A DNA stretch of 64,000 bases from NCBI GenBank assembly GCA_964628035.1, contig CAZVPI010000001.1:636977-700976 (forward strand), given 5' to 3'. The notes beneath the pieces are model-generated. The model was not told the DNA's origin. It was given only the letters and a program-made list of their open reading frames with translations, and did no database searches. Shown piece after piece: positions 15,516 through 24,385 of this stretch. The first letter of the stretch is position 1. Each line of letters begins with the position of its first letter. The DNA is from UBA2199 sp964628035 (lineage in GTDB: Bacteria; Acidobacteriota; Aminicenantia; UBA2199). A program made the position numbers and the translations under genes.

Positions 15516-16220
15516 CTATTCGTGGTTGGCAGGCTTCTGTCCATCCACAACGGCCCGATCGGCCCACAGGGCGATCAGGCCAAAACACACGGGAGTCAGT
15601 GCGTTCCAGGCCATGAACGACGCGAGCCCTGTCGGCGAGAACACCCAGCGGTCAAAAAGCGCCGTGCAAACGGCACCCGCAATGCTAGCCAAGCCATTGG
15701 CAACCAACAGGCAGCGTATCGCGTTCCCACGGCGGCCGCCCCCGAACAGGGGGGCGACGAGCCAATTGGCCGCCCCCAGAGCCGCGTAGCCGAACATCTC
15801 GAGAAACCAGGCGAACGAAGACGGATTGGCCATGGTGAGCTGAGCCAGGAATAGTGGCCGCTCGGAGAGCATGCGCGGAATGAAGCCGATCTGGATCGTG
15901 TAGTTTGCAAAGACGAGCGCAGCGTAGACCGAGGTGAAGATCAGTGACGCCGCTGTCCGCAGGCGCAATTCCCTGGGCGCCGCCGCGTGACAGGCCGCCG
16001 CAAACAGTACGAATCCCGATAGCAGGATGTAGCCGAGAGCGTATGGAAGAGCCTGCAAGGGCTGATAGTGATCTGCAAAGGAGAAGACGTCCGTCCAAGG
16101 CGGCTGAGGCGCAAATCGAGAAACTGCGAGCATGGACAGGGGCCCCGATAGTATCGCACCGGCCGCAACCAGGATCGCCGACATGCGCAATCCGCGGGCC
16201 ATTCTTTTCTCTTTGGCCAT
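15516..16220 (-). CDS. Multi-pass membrane protein of unknown function
   Basis: 234 residues from the ATG at 16220 (strong AGGAGG site); a longer reading from 16298 is not supported. About six hydrophobic segments are visible (near 15-35, 55-80, 90-115, 125-150, 165-185 and 200-220), with a short loop PLFGGGRRGN. I do not recognise the family; it resembles generic DUF998/DUF4386-like multi-pass proteins. Monocistronic. It is divergent from the DUF1579 gene and convergent with the serine hydrolase gene. Confidence 0.72.
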   Translation of the reverse strand: MAKEKRMARGLRMSAILVAAGAILSGPLSMLAVSRFAPQPPWTDVFSFADHYQPLQALPYALGYILLSGFVLFAAACHAAAPRELRLRTAASLIFTSVYAALVFANYTIQIGFIPRMLSERPLFLAQLTMANPSSFAWFLEMFGYAALGAANWLVAPLFGGGRRGNAIRCLLVANGLASIAGAVCTALFDRWVFSPTGLASFMAWNALTPVCFGLIALWADRAVVDGQKPANHE

Positions 16221-16356
16221 GATCGAGTCCTCCTTTCGGCATTCCCGCGTTTCGTACTCTGCTTTAAAATAAGCTTTGCGGTCCGTTTCTGATCGCAATT
16301 GTAATCCATATTCTGTGAAAATTGCGAATCGATCGCTGCAGTCGCGCGGCGGTCCA

Positions 16357-16386
16357 TTGGCAATTTTTCAAATAGGGATATATAAT
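16357..16386 (+). promoter_or_regulatory. Promoter for the DUF1579 gene
   Basis: -35 TTGGCA (16357-16362), 18-bp AT-rich spacer, perfect -10 TATAAT (16381-16386), about 40 bp before the start codon at 16427. Confidence 0.6.
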
Positions 16387-16426
16387 CCAGAGGTAACCCC
16401 AAATCCTTGGGGAAACCGGAGGAAAA

Positions 16427-17005
16427 ATGAAAAAAACAGTTGCCATTTTAACATTGAGCATGCTCTTTGCATTGCTGGCGGCCCAGGAGAAGCCGTCCGT
16501 TGAGCAGCAGAAGGCCATGGAGGCGTACATGAAGGCCGGGGCGGTGACCGGGAACCATGAGTTCCTCAAGAAATACGCCGGCAGCTGGGACTGCCAGGTC
16601 AAGGGCTGGATGGCGCCGGGCCAGCCTCCTACCATCAGCCAGGGGACATTCCAGGGCGAAATGCGCCTGGACGGCCGCTTCCTGTTCATGGACTTCAAGG
16701 GCGAAATGTTCGGCCAGCCCTTCACGGGAATGCAGATCATCGGCTTCGACAACATGCTGCAGAAGTATGTCTCCCTGTGGCTCGACAACACCTCGACCAT
16801 GATGTTCATGACGACGGGCACGCGCCAGGACAACGTCATCAGCGAAACGGGGCTCTGGCCCGACCCGGTGTCCGGCGATGAGCTCCCGGTGAAGGCCAGG
16901 ACCACCTGGGTCGGCGCCGACGAGTACCTGTACGAGCAGTTCATGATCCGGCCCGACAAGAGCGAGTTCAAGAGCATGGAGATGAGCTGCAAGCGCCGGA
17001 GATAG
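16427..17005 (+). CDS. DUF1579-family exported protein
   Basis: 192 residues. A signal peptide (MKKTVAILTLSMLFALLAA) is followed by a DUF1579 domain, recognised by the L-x-x-YAGSWDCQVKGW, MRLDGRFLFMDF and IIGFDNMLQKYVSLWLD segments. The fold is a small lipocalin-like barrel; the function is unknown. The ATG is preceded by CGGAGGAAAA. A good promoter lies directly upstream. The C45-type hydrolase gene follows in the same direction after about 100 bp. Confidence 0.85.
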   Translation: MKKTVAILTLSMLFALLAAQEKPSVEQQKAMEAYMKAGAVTGNHEFLKKYAGSWDCQVKGWMAPGQPPTISQGTFQGEMRLDGRFLFMDFKGEMFGQPFTGMQIIGFDNMLQKYVSLWLDNTSTMMFMTTGTRQDNVISETGLWPDPVSGDELPVKARTTWVGADEYLYEQFMIRPDKSEFKSMEMSCKRRR

Positions 17006-17102
17006 ATCTCCGGGCAACGGAGTCATCATTCGTGGGCGTGGGCCGTATGTTGGCCATCAGGGCCTGACACCGGCGATGCAATCGCCCTCAGGGGGAGACA
17101 AC

Positions 17103-18695
17103 ATGGGAAAAATCAAATCGATCCTGTCGTTTTTCGCTCTGGTCGGCATTGGCGGCATTTTCCTTGCCGCCCTGGCCGATCCTTCCTCAGGGGGCGAGTA
17201 CCTCGCCGGCGGGAAGAATGTCGAGGCTTACCGCTACGGCCATTCCGACGGCTATCCTCCGTTCCCGGAAAAGGCGAAGTTCATCGGCCTGCTGGAAGGC
17301 GACTGGCGCGCGATGGGAAGGGAGTTCGGGAAGAGGGCCGGCGAGGAGACGAGATACGTCTCCGACATCTGGTGGAACGACATGTGCGGGATGTGGGGCA
17401 AGGCCGAGACGCTGAAGGCCTTCGCCCTTTATGAGGCGCAGATCGCGGCCTTCGAACCGGGATTGATCGACTACATGCAGGGGATCGCCGAGGGGGGGGC
17501 GGCCTGGCTGGACCGCTCCCCGTACGCCGATCCCGGGCACCCGCTGCATGCGACCAGCTATCAGCGCGTCCTGGCCGTGAACATATGGGACTCCTGGGCC
17601 ATGATGCACCCCAGGGCCTTTCCCGACGGGTCCAGCACTTTCGGCGGATCGCGGACCCCGCCCGCACCCGCCCTCCGCCAGGACGCCGGCTGCAGCGCGT
17701 TCGCCGCCCGCGGCAAGGCGATGGGCGACGGCGCGGTCCTTTCCGCGCACAACCGCCATTCCGCCTACAACCCCCGGTGCTACCAGCAGGCGTTCGTGAT
17801 CCGCCCCGCCGGCGGTCACGCGTGCTGGGTGCTCACCAACAGCCCTCAGGTCGCGGCCAATCAGCTGGTGAATGAAAAAGGCGTCTCCATATCGCTGCTC
17901 GCCGGAGGCGCCACCATTCCCCGGTCCTTGGATTACAAGGGCAAGGCCTACCGCGCCGAGGCGTTCGGGCTCCCCTGGTTCCACCTCTTCCTCTACGTCG
18001 GGACCCATGCCGCCACCGCCGAGCAGGCGATCGAGATGCTGACCCGGGGAACTCCGGCGTATCGCGGACGGACCGGCAGGGAATCGCTCCTTCGCTGCGG
18101 CGGCTGGAATTTTCTCGTCGCCGACCGGGAGACCCTCGCCGTCGTGGAGGCGACCGCCGACCGGTACGCCGTCAGGCATGCTGGCGATGCGCTTCCTTTC
18201 ACCGGGCCCGAGGGACAGGACGCCGACTACATAGTTGCCACCAACCACTTCGTCTGCGACTTCAGTTTCGACGACCAGAACAGGCGGACCGGCATCCCGA
18301 TGACGATCTTCCAGGATGGATGCAGGCGGGATCGGAGTTCCGGGGAGATCGCCGGTCTCAACGCCAGCGGGGAGCGGTTCTGGACTCTCGTCTGGGACAT
18401 CAAGCACAACTATGGCCGCATCGACCGCTACCGTGCCCAGAAGATCCTGTCGGGCGTTTACATGTATGACAAGGATACGGGGAAAAAGATCGACGTCGCC
18501 CTGGGCCCGGACAATGCTTGGCACGTCTACGGCACGGTCAGGCCCTGCACGCAGGGATATCTTTCGGAGTGGGATGGGACCTGCGATGCGAAGATCGCCG
18601 CGCTTTCGGATAATGGCCCGGCCGTTTATTGGACTCTGGGCAATCCGATCGACTGGCAGGGAGCGTGGGATGCCTACCGCTTTCGTCCCAAATAA
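17103..18695 (+). CDS. Exported C45-type Ntn-hydrolase / acyltransferase-like protein
   Basis: 530 residues from the ATG at 17103 (GGGGGAGA upstream). A hydrophobic leader is followed by a domain like the acyl-CoA:6-aminopenicillanate acyltransferase family (peptidase C45). The expected nucleophile is C197 in DAGCSAFAARGKAMGDGAVL, followed by an AHNRH segment. Members are autoprocessed N-terminal-nucleophile hydrolases acting on amide bonds of acylated small molecules, or are phospholipase B-like. Residues before C197 would form the cleaved alpha chain. Secretion by a signal peptide is less usual than for cytosolic relatives. Substrate unknown. Confidence 0.75.
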   Translation: MGKIKSILSFFALVGIGGIFLAALADPSSGGEYLAGGKNVEAYRYGHSDGYPPFPEKAKFIGLLEGDWRAMGREFGKRAGEETRYVSDIWWNDMCGMWGKAETLKAFALYEAQIAAFEPGLIDYMQGIAEGGAAWLDRSPYADPGHPLHATSYQRVLAVNIWDSWAMMHPRAFPDGSSTFGGSRTPPAPALRQDAGCSAFAARGKAMGDGAVLSAHNRHSAYNPRCYQQAFVIRPAGGHACWVLTNSPQVAANQLVNEKGVSISLLAGGATIPRSLDYKGKAYRAEAFGLPWFHLFLYVGTHAATAEQAIEMLTRGTPAYRGRTGRESLLRCGGWNFLVADRETLAVVEATADRYAVRHAGDALPFTGPEGQDADYIVATNHFVCDFSFDDQNRRTGIPMTIFQDGCRRDRSSGEIAGLNASGERFWTLVWDIKHNYGRIDRYRAQKILSGVYMYDKDTGKKIDVALGPDNAWHVYGTVRPCTQGYLSEWDGTCDAKIAALSDNGPAVYWTLGNPIDWQGAWDAYRFRPK

Positions 18696-18827
18696 TGGAT
18701 TACGCCCGGGATGTGATCCGGGAATCTCCGTGGGCATTGCTGTCAGCCGTGAATGGACGAATTGGCTTCTGGGCCAGGCCTCGATATTTTCGGTCCCGGT
18801 ACTCAGGCGCGGGTGAGGGGGGCAAGC

Positions 18828-19298
18828 ATGAGGATCGTGAAATGTATCCTGATCGCGGCGGTCGCCGTCCTGGCCGGCTGCGGCCGTTCCGCCGACGTCT
18901 CCGCGATCACCAGCGAGGTGCGGACGCTGCACCGCGCCGCCATCGAGGCCCACCTGAACAAGGACGCCGCCTTCCTGACGCGGAACTACTCGGAGCGCTA
19001 CTTTGCGGTCAAGGACGGCGAGGTGAGCTTCCCCGGCCGCCGCGAGACGGTGCAGGGCTTCGCCGACTACCTGAACAACACGACCTTCAGCGAGTACCGG
19101 GAGCTGGCGGAGCCCATGGTCGGCTGCTCGCGGGACGGCTCGCTGGTCTGGGCGGTCAGCCGGGTCAAGGTGAAGGGGGTGCGGCGCGTCGCCGACGGTT
19201 CCGAGCGGCCCATCGATTTCACCTGCGCCTGGCTGACCCTGTACGAGCGCCGGGGAAAAGACCTGATCCGTCTGGGCGACGTCTCGACCTTCACGTGA
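18828..19298 (+). CDS. Lipoprotein with SnoaL/DUF4440-like fold
   Basis: 156 residues. A lipobox is present near residue 17 (AVLAGC), so it is a lipoprotein. The body (about 25-150) has the helix-sheet pattern of NTF2-like/DUF4440 proteins: an early helix (VRTLHRAAIEAHLNKD), 'NYSERYFAVKDGE' and a final strand pair with LTLYERRGKDLIRLGDVS. Such domains bind small ligands or act as enzymes or scaffolds. The start at 18828 has GAGGGGGG upstream. It stands in a run of plus-strand exported proteins. Confidence 0.7.
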   Translation: MRIVKCILIAAVAVLAGCGRSADVSAITSEVRTLHRAAIEAHLNKDAAFLTRNYSERYFAVKDGEVSFPGRRETVQGFADYLNNTTFSEYRELAEPMVGCSRDGSLVWAVSRVKVKGVRRVADGSERPIDFTCAWLTLYERRGKDLIRLGDVSTFT

Positions 19299-19611
19299 CG
19301 GAGGCGCCGGCGCCGGATGCTGGCAGGGGAATTGGGGCCGGCACTTTAATTCATGTATCCTTCGATCGGCAGAAGCTGGTTTCCTGGTTTCAAAGTACCG
19401 TCTCCGATGCAATTGGAGCCAGGCAATAGGCTGGAAGTCATTGGGGAGAGGTGAGGGGATGCTGGGCATGGCGAAGGCAAGAGGCAGAGAAAAGCTTCCC
19501 CAAAACAAGCGCCTTTCCCTTTTTATGAATCCAAATATGGGGCAGAAGCGTATTAAGGACTGAGGTGCTTCCCTGCACGGATGAAGAGGCCGGGGGAGTG
19601 GAGGCGAGTTC
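19299..19611. other. Intergenic region, nothing recognised
   Basis: 313 bp between two plus-strand genes. It includes a purine-rich stretch (19440-19490) reminiscent of the dispersed repeat but without clear homology. No gene, convincing promoter or terminator is seen. Confidence 0.35.
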
Positions 19612-21843
19612 ATGGCGCGAAGAGCGATCCTGACGCATGTCCTGCTGTTCCTGGCCTTTTTCGTCCCCCGCGGCGGCCTTTTCGGCGCTCAGCAGGGGCC
19701 GCCTTCCGGGGAACCGGTCGACGTGCCGCGCATCGACGAAAAGATCGCCGTCGACGGCCGCCTCGACGAGCCGGCCTGGGGGCGGGCGCTGCTCCTCGAC
19801 CTGCCGGTCGAGACCGAGCCGGGAGAGAACATCCCCGCTCCGCTGCGCACGGAAGTGCGCGTTTTTTATGGCAAGGACGCCATCTACTTCGGCCTGGAGT
19901 GCTTCGATCCCCAGCCGGCGCTGATCCGCGCCCGCTTCGCCGAGCGCGATGCCTTCGACGCCGACGACCTGATCAACATCAACCTCGACACCTTCAACGA
20001 CGAGCGGCGCAATTATTTCTTCGGCTGCAATCCGCTGGGCATGCAGCGCGACGGCCTGGAGACCGTGGGCGGCGACATCACCTGGGACGCCATCTGGGCG
20101 TCGGCGGGGCGCATCCACGAGCTGGGCTACACCATCGAGATGGCCATCCCCTTCTCCTCGCTGCAGTTCCAGCGCGCCTCCGGGCCGCAGGTCTGGGGCC
20201 TGGACATCTCGCGCTGGGTCCCGCGCTCGCAGCGCCGCCGCTTCGGCCTGGTGCCCATCGACCGCAACAACAACTGCTACCAGTGCCAGTTCATGAAGAT
20301 CCGCGGTTTCGCAGGCGTCAAGCCCGGGCGGCGGCTCGAGTTCGTCCCCACCCTGACCGGCGCCAGGACCGACGGCCGCGACCCCATGCCCGGCGGCAAT
20401 TTCGCCGGCGTCTCCCGGAACCTCGATCCCGGCCTGACCGTCAAGTGGGGGATCACCCCCAACCTGACCCTCAACGGCACGGCCAACCCCGACTTTTCGC
20501 AGGTGGAGGCCGACGCCCGCCAGCTCGACGTCAACGAGCCCTTCGCCCTGTTCTACCAGGAGAAGCGCCCGTTCTTCACCGAAGGGGCCGACTTCTTCAG
20601 CACGCCGTTCCGGGCGGTCTACACGCGCACCCTGCGCGAGCCGCGCTGGGGGCTGAAGCTCTCGGGCAAGGAGGGAGCCAACACCGTCGGCGCCTACTTC
20701 GTCCAGGACGAGCTGACCAACCTCATCTTCCCCGGCAGCCAGGGATCGGGCGCCGCCTCGCTCGACCAGCTCTCTTCGGCGCTGGTGCTGCGCTACAAGC
20801 GCGATTTCGGGAACCGCTATACCCTGGGGGGGCTGTTCACCAACCGCGCCGGCGAGGATTACTTCAACCGCGTCTACGGCTTCGACGGCACGGCCCGCTT
20901 CAGCGGCCGCGACAAGGTGACCTTCCAGTTCCTGGGTTCCTCCACCTCCTATCCCGGCCAGGTCGCCCTGGACAACGGCCAGCCGCTGGGCACGCTGAAC
21001 GATCGCGCCATCGGCGCCCAGTACGTCCACCAGACGCGCACTCTCACATGCTACCTGGAGTACGATGACGTGGGCCCCGGGTTCCGCGCCGACCTGGGTT
21101 TCATGCCCAGGGTCGGCTACCGCGAGGCCGAGGCCGGGATCGAGTACAGCTGGCTGCGCGACCGGGGCTGGTGGTCGCGCATCGAGCTGGGCTACGACGT
21201 TTCCTACGCCGAGGACCACGACGGCGGCTTCCTCTACCGCACCCAGGGGGTCGATTTCTTCCTGAGCGGCGACCTGCAAAGTGACCTGTACCTGGGGGCG
21301 GCGCACGGCCGCGAACGCTTCCGCGGCAGGACCTTCCAGGGCTGGACCGGCGAAGCGCATCTGGAGATGCAGCCGGTCTCGGCGCTGTGGCTGGGCGTGC
21401 ACGCCGAGGCGGGCGACTGCATCGACTACGCCAACGCCCGGTTGGGCTCGCGCGTCACGGCCAATCCGGCGGCCATGATCAAGGCCGGCAGGCGCCTGGC
21501 CTTTCAGGTCGACCACAACTACGAGCGCATGAAGGTCGGCGGCGCCGAGCTCTACACGGCGAACATCACCCAGGGCAGCGCCATCGTCCACCTGAACCTG
21601 CGCACATTCCTGCGCGCCATCGTGCAGTACGTCGACTACCGCTACAACGCCGCCAACTACACGTTCCCGGTCGAGCCCGAGGAGAAGCGCTTCTTCAGCC
21701 AATGGCTGTTCTCCTACCAGCTGAACCCGCGCACCGTCTTCTTCCTCGGATATTCCGACAACGCGCTGGGAACGCGCGAGTTCCTGCTGACCCGCAGCGA
21801 CAGGACGGTATTCATGAAGGTCAGTTATTCGTGGCAGATCTAG
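19612..21843 (+). CDS. CBM9-like / DUF5916 outer-membrane protein
   Basis: 743 residues. A signal peptide is followed by a CBM9-type carbohydrate-binding-like domain (about 38-215; IDGRLDEPAW-type start, IPFSSLQF) and then a DUF5916 domain with long alternating strands (about 230-743) typical of an outer-membrane beta-barrel, ending VSYSWQI. DUF5916 proteins are widespread in Bacteroidetes, Acidobacteria and relatives and are of unknown function, possibly surface binding or transport. The motif 'PDFSQVEADARQLDVN...RPFFTEGADFF' is characteristic (abbreviated here). The start has GGAGGCGAG upstream. Monocistronic. Confidence 0.85.
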   Translation: MARRAILTHVLLFLAFFVPRGGLFGAQQGPPSGEPVDVPRIDEKIAVDGRLDEPAWGRALLLDLPVETEPGENIPAPLRTEVRVFYGKDAIYFGLECFDPQPALIRARFAERDAFDADDLININLDTFNDERRNYFFGCNPLGMQRDGLETVGGDITWDAIWASAGRIHELGYTIEMAIPFSSLQFQRASGPQVWGLDISRWVPRSQRRRFGLVPIDRNNNCYQCQFMKIRGFAGVKPGRRLEFVPTLTGARTDGRDPMPGGNFAGVSRNLDPGLTVKWGITPNLTLNGTANPDFSQVEADARQLDVNEPFALFYQEKRPFFTEGADFFSTPFRAVYTRTLREPRWGLKLSGKEGANTVGAYFVQDELTNLIFPGSQGSGAASLDQLSSALVLRYKRDFGNRYTLGGLFTNRAGEDYFNRVYGFDGTARFSGRDKVTFQFLGSSTSYPGQVALDNGQPLGTLNDRAIGAQYVHQTRTLTCYLEYDDVGPGFRADLGFMPRVGYREAEAGIEYSWLRDRGWWSRIELGYDVSYAEDHDGGFLYRTQGVDFFLSGDLQSDLYLGAAHGRERFRGRTFQGWTGEAHLEMQPVSALWLGVHAEAGDCIDYANARLGSRVTANPAAMIKAGRRLAFQVDHNYERMKVGGAELYTANITQGSAIVHLNLRTFLRAIVQYVDYRYNAANYTFPVEPEEKRFFSQWLFSYQLNPRTVFFLGYSDNALGTREFLLTRSDRTVFMKVSYSWQI

Positions 21844-22016
21844 AGATCGTGGTGAGATCGTGGTGACGGTCGCTGGAGATTTGCCAAAGTTCGAAGGTGC
21901 CCGAGGAAACGGCGACCCTTCTCATATTGTCACGATCTTATGGTCGCCCCCCAGAATGCCGACATGAGTTCAGAGAGGAATGGGACCGGCAAGCGCCTGA
22001 ATTGGGGAGAAAGAAC

Positions 22017-23246
22017 ATGAAGAAAAAACCTCTGCTGACAAGACGCAAATTCCTGGTCCGCGCCACCCAGGGGGCTGCCGCCCTTGCGGCGTCACCTCTG
22101 ATCCCCCGGGCGCAGGCGGCCGTCGCGGACAAGCCGGCGGCCGGAAGCGGCAGCCCCATCACCCGCGTCCTGGGCCGCACCGGCATCGAGATCCCCATCG
22201 TGAACATGGGCGTGATGAACGCCGACAATCCGGCGCTGGTGAGCCGCGCCTTTGAAGCCGGCATGCGCCTATTCGACACCGCCGCCTATTACCAGCGCGG
22301 CAGGAACGAGGAGATGGTCGGCTCGGTTTTGCGGGAGCTCAAGGCGCGCGACCGGGCGGTCATCGTCACCAAGGTCTTCCTGCCGCCGCCGCAGCGCGAG
22401 ATCGCCGCCGAACAGGTCAAGGCCTACTTCATCAAGACCGCCGAAGAGAGCCTGCGCCGGCTGAAAACCGATCACATAGACGTCCTCCTCTCCCACAACG
22501 TATGGACCCTCGACTACCTGAGGAACCAGGGGGTCCTCGATGCCCTGCAGCTGCTGAAAAAGCAGGGCAAGACCCGCTTCATCGGTTTCTCCACGCACAG
22601 GGGGATGGCGGAGTGCCTGGATGCCGCCGCCGGCATGGGTTTCTACGATGTCGTGCTGACCACCTACAATTACTCGCTGCACGATGATGCGCCGCTGCAC
22701 CGGGCCATGGCCAAGGCGGCGGCGGCCGGCATCGGCCTGATCGCCATGAAGACCCAGTGCCAGCAGGATTGGTACCGCGAGGAGATGCCTGAGGAGCTGA
22801 AGGCCTTCTACCGCGGCCAGGTCATGCACCCGGCCCTGCTCAAGTGGGCCCTGAACCATGACGCTGTGGCCTGCGCCGTCCCCGGGTTCGTCAATTTCCA
22901 GCAGCTTGAGGAGGACTGGGCCTGCGCCTTACGCATCGAGTACACGCCCGAGGAAAAGGCCTTCCTGGAGGCGCGGGGCGTCAGGCTGGCCATGGCGGCC
23001 GTCTGCCGCCAATGCGGCTCCTGTGCCGCCGCCTGCCCGCGCGGGGCCGACATCCCCGAACTTCTGCGCGCCCACATGTACGCCTACAACTACGGCAACC
23101 TCTCCCATGCCCGCCAGACCCTGGACGCCATCCCCGGCGGCAGGGGGCTGCTGCTGTGCCGCGATTGCCGATCCTGTAGCGCCGGCTGCGTCAACCGGGT
23201 GCAGATCGGCCGCCGCATCGACCAGCTCAAGGAGGCCTATGCCTGA
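22017..23246 (+). CDS. Tat-exported aldo/keto reductase with two Fe-S motifs
   Basis: 409 residues from the ATG at 22017 (GGGGAGA upstream). A twin-arginine signal (LTRRKFLVRA, Arg 9-10) is followed by an aldo/keto reductase barrel (about 48-320) with the Asp/Tyr pair in LFDTAAYYQRG, the catalytic Lys in VTKVF and His in LLSHN. A C-terminal region has C-x2-C-x2-C-x3-C (CRQCGSCAAACPRG) and a second, similar cluster (CRDCRSCSAGC), suggesting one or two [4Fe-4S] centres. Tat export with Fe-S clusters points to an extracytoplasmic electron-coupled reductase rather than an NADPH enzyme. Probably monocistronic, or transcribed with the next gene. Confidence 0.85.
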   Translation: MKKKPLLTRRKFLVRATQGAAALAASPLIPRAQAAVADKPAAGSGSPITRVLGRTGIEIPIVNMGVMNADNPALVSRAFEAGMRLFDTAAYYQRGRNEEMVGSVLRELKARDRAVIVTKVFLPPPQREIAAEQVKAYFIKTAEESLRRLKTDHIDVLLSHNVWTLDYLRNQGVLDALQLLKKQGKTRFIGFSTHRGMAECLDAAAGMGFYDVVLTTYNYSLHDDAPLHRAMAKAAAAGIGLIAMKTQCQQDWYREEMPEELKAFYRGQVMHPALLKWALNHDAVACAVPGFVNFQQLEEDWACALRIEYTPEEKAFLEARGVRLAMAAVCRQCGSCAAACPRGADIPELLRAHMYAYNYGNLSHARQTLDAIPGGRGLLLCRDCRSCSAGCVNRVQIGRRIDQLKEAYA

Positions 23247-23297
23247 AGGGCTCGGCTTTCGTGACGGGGTCCGCCGAGAGCGTCAAGGAGGATCGTG

Positions 23298-24230
23298 ATG
23301 AGAAGGATTCTTCGCCGCGACGTCCGCATCCTGGTTCTGTCCGCCCTCCTGGCGGCCGCCGCGTCCTATGCGGCTGCTTCGCAGAAGTTCCCTCCAGGGC
23401 CCTTTTTCGGCCAGCGCCCCCCGGGTCTGGCGGCAGAACGCTTCGCTCCGGGAATCCTGTCCACGGCCGACGCCGAGCATGGCGTGCCGGTTTTCGCCTA
23501 CGGGCGCTCGGAGTTCTACCTGACCCGGGTCATCGGGCCTCCCTATACGTTTGAAAACCTGCGCTTCCGGATGTCCGCTGACGGCAGCTGGACCCGGGAG
23601 GCGGTGAGCTTCGGCCATGCGGATTTCCACGCCGAGATCATGGTTTCCCGGGACGGGCGCCGGCTTTACTGCTGTTCCATGCAGCCCCTGCCCGGAGCCG
23701 CAAGGGAAAAGAACTGGAATTTCTGGGAGATGGACCTGGAGGGCCAGGGCCGCGACGCCGTCAGCCGGCCGCTGCCGCCGCCGCTGAACTCGGAGGCCCA
23801 CGACTGCCAACTGTTCGAGGCCGCCGACGGGTCGTTCTATTTCACTTCCTGGCGGAACGGCCGGCCCGACCTGTTCCGGACGGTGGCAAGCGGCGGCTCC
23901 TGGGTCATTGACGCCGGCTTCGGCCCCGGCATCAACAGCGAAGCGGACGACAAGGGCGCATTTGTCTCGGAAAACGGCGGGCTGCTGCTGTTCTGGTCAA
24001 ACCGCGAAGGGGGGCTTGGCAAGGACGACATCTACTTGTGCCGCAAGGGCGACGACGGCCGTTGGGGATCCCCGATCAATGCCGGTCCGCTGGTCAATTC
24101 CCCATCCCGGGAATGGTATCCGCGCTTGAGCCCCGACGGCCGCTTCCTCTTCTTTCTCAGTGACCGCACGGGCGGCTTCGATATCTATTGGATAGATGCC
24201 GCAGTGCTTGGACGTTCCGGACGGCTGTAA
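23298..24230 (+). CDS. Exported PD40/TolB-like beta-propeller protein
   Basis: 310 residues. The ATG at 23298 lies 7 bp after AAGGAG. A hydrophobic signal segment is followed by repeated PD40 (WD40-like TolB) blades: 'AEIMVSRDGRRLYCC', 'GAFVSENGGLLLFWSNREGGLGKDDIY' (partial) and a terminal PRLSPDGRFLFFLSDRTGGFDIYWID-type blade. Such propellers bind peptides or envelope partners in the periplasm. It lies 51 bp after the Tat reductase gene in the same direction, so co-transcription is possible. No catalytic domain is seen. Confidence 0.78.
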   Translation: MRRILRRDVRILVLSALLAAAASYAAASQKFPPGPFFGQRPPGLAAERFAPGILSTADAEHGVPVFAYGRSEFYLTRVIGPPYTFENLRFRMSADGSWTREAVSFGHADFHAEIMVSRDGRRLYCCSMQPLPGAAREKNWNFWEMDLEGQGRDAVSRPLPPPLNSEAHDCQLFEAADGSFYFTSWRNGRPDLFRTVASGGSWVIDAGFGPGINSEADDKGAFVSENGGLLLFWSNREGGLGKDDIYLCRKGDDGRWGSPINAGPLVNSPSREWYPRLSPDGRFLFFLSDRTGGFDIYWIDAAVLGRSGRL

Positions 24231-24385
24231 AGGTCGGATCTCGGCAGTCGGCCAACCCTTGGGCTCTCTGAGGACAGCATACGCCAGCGGGCAGTCAAGG
24301 CAATGCCCCTCCGGCGCAATAGGATCTGGGGCCAGTCAGCCCCGATGTCCGGCATTTCGCGCGCGTTCAACTTCCAGTTGGCGTC

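Noticed and set aside
17187..19613. 808-codon minus-strand ORF
   Set aside because: Opposite the C45 hydrolase and lipoprotein genes, which have clear signal peptides and motifs; the antisense protein has none.
19438..21702. 754-codon minus-strand ORF
   Set aside because: Opposite the DUF5916 gene; Val/Glu/Gly-rich with no family features.
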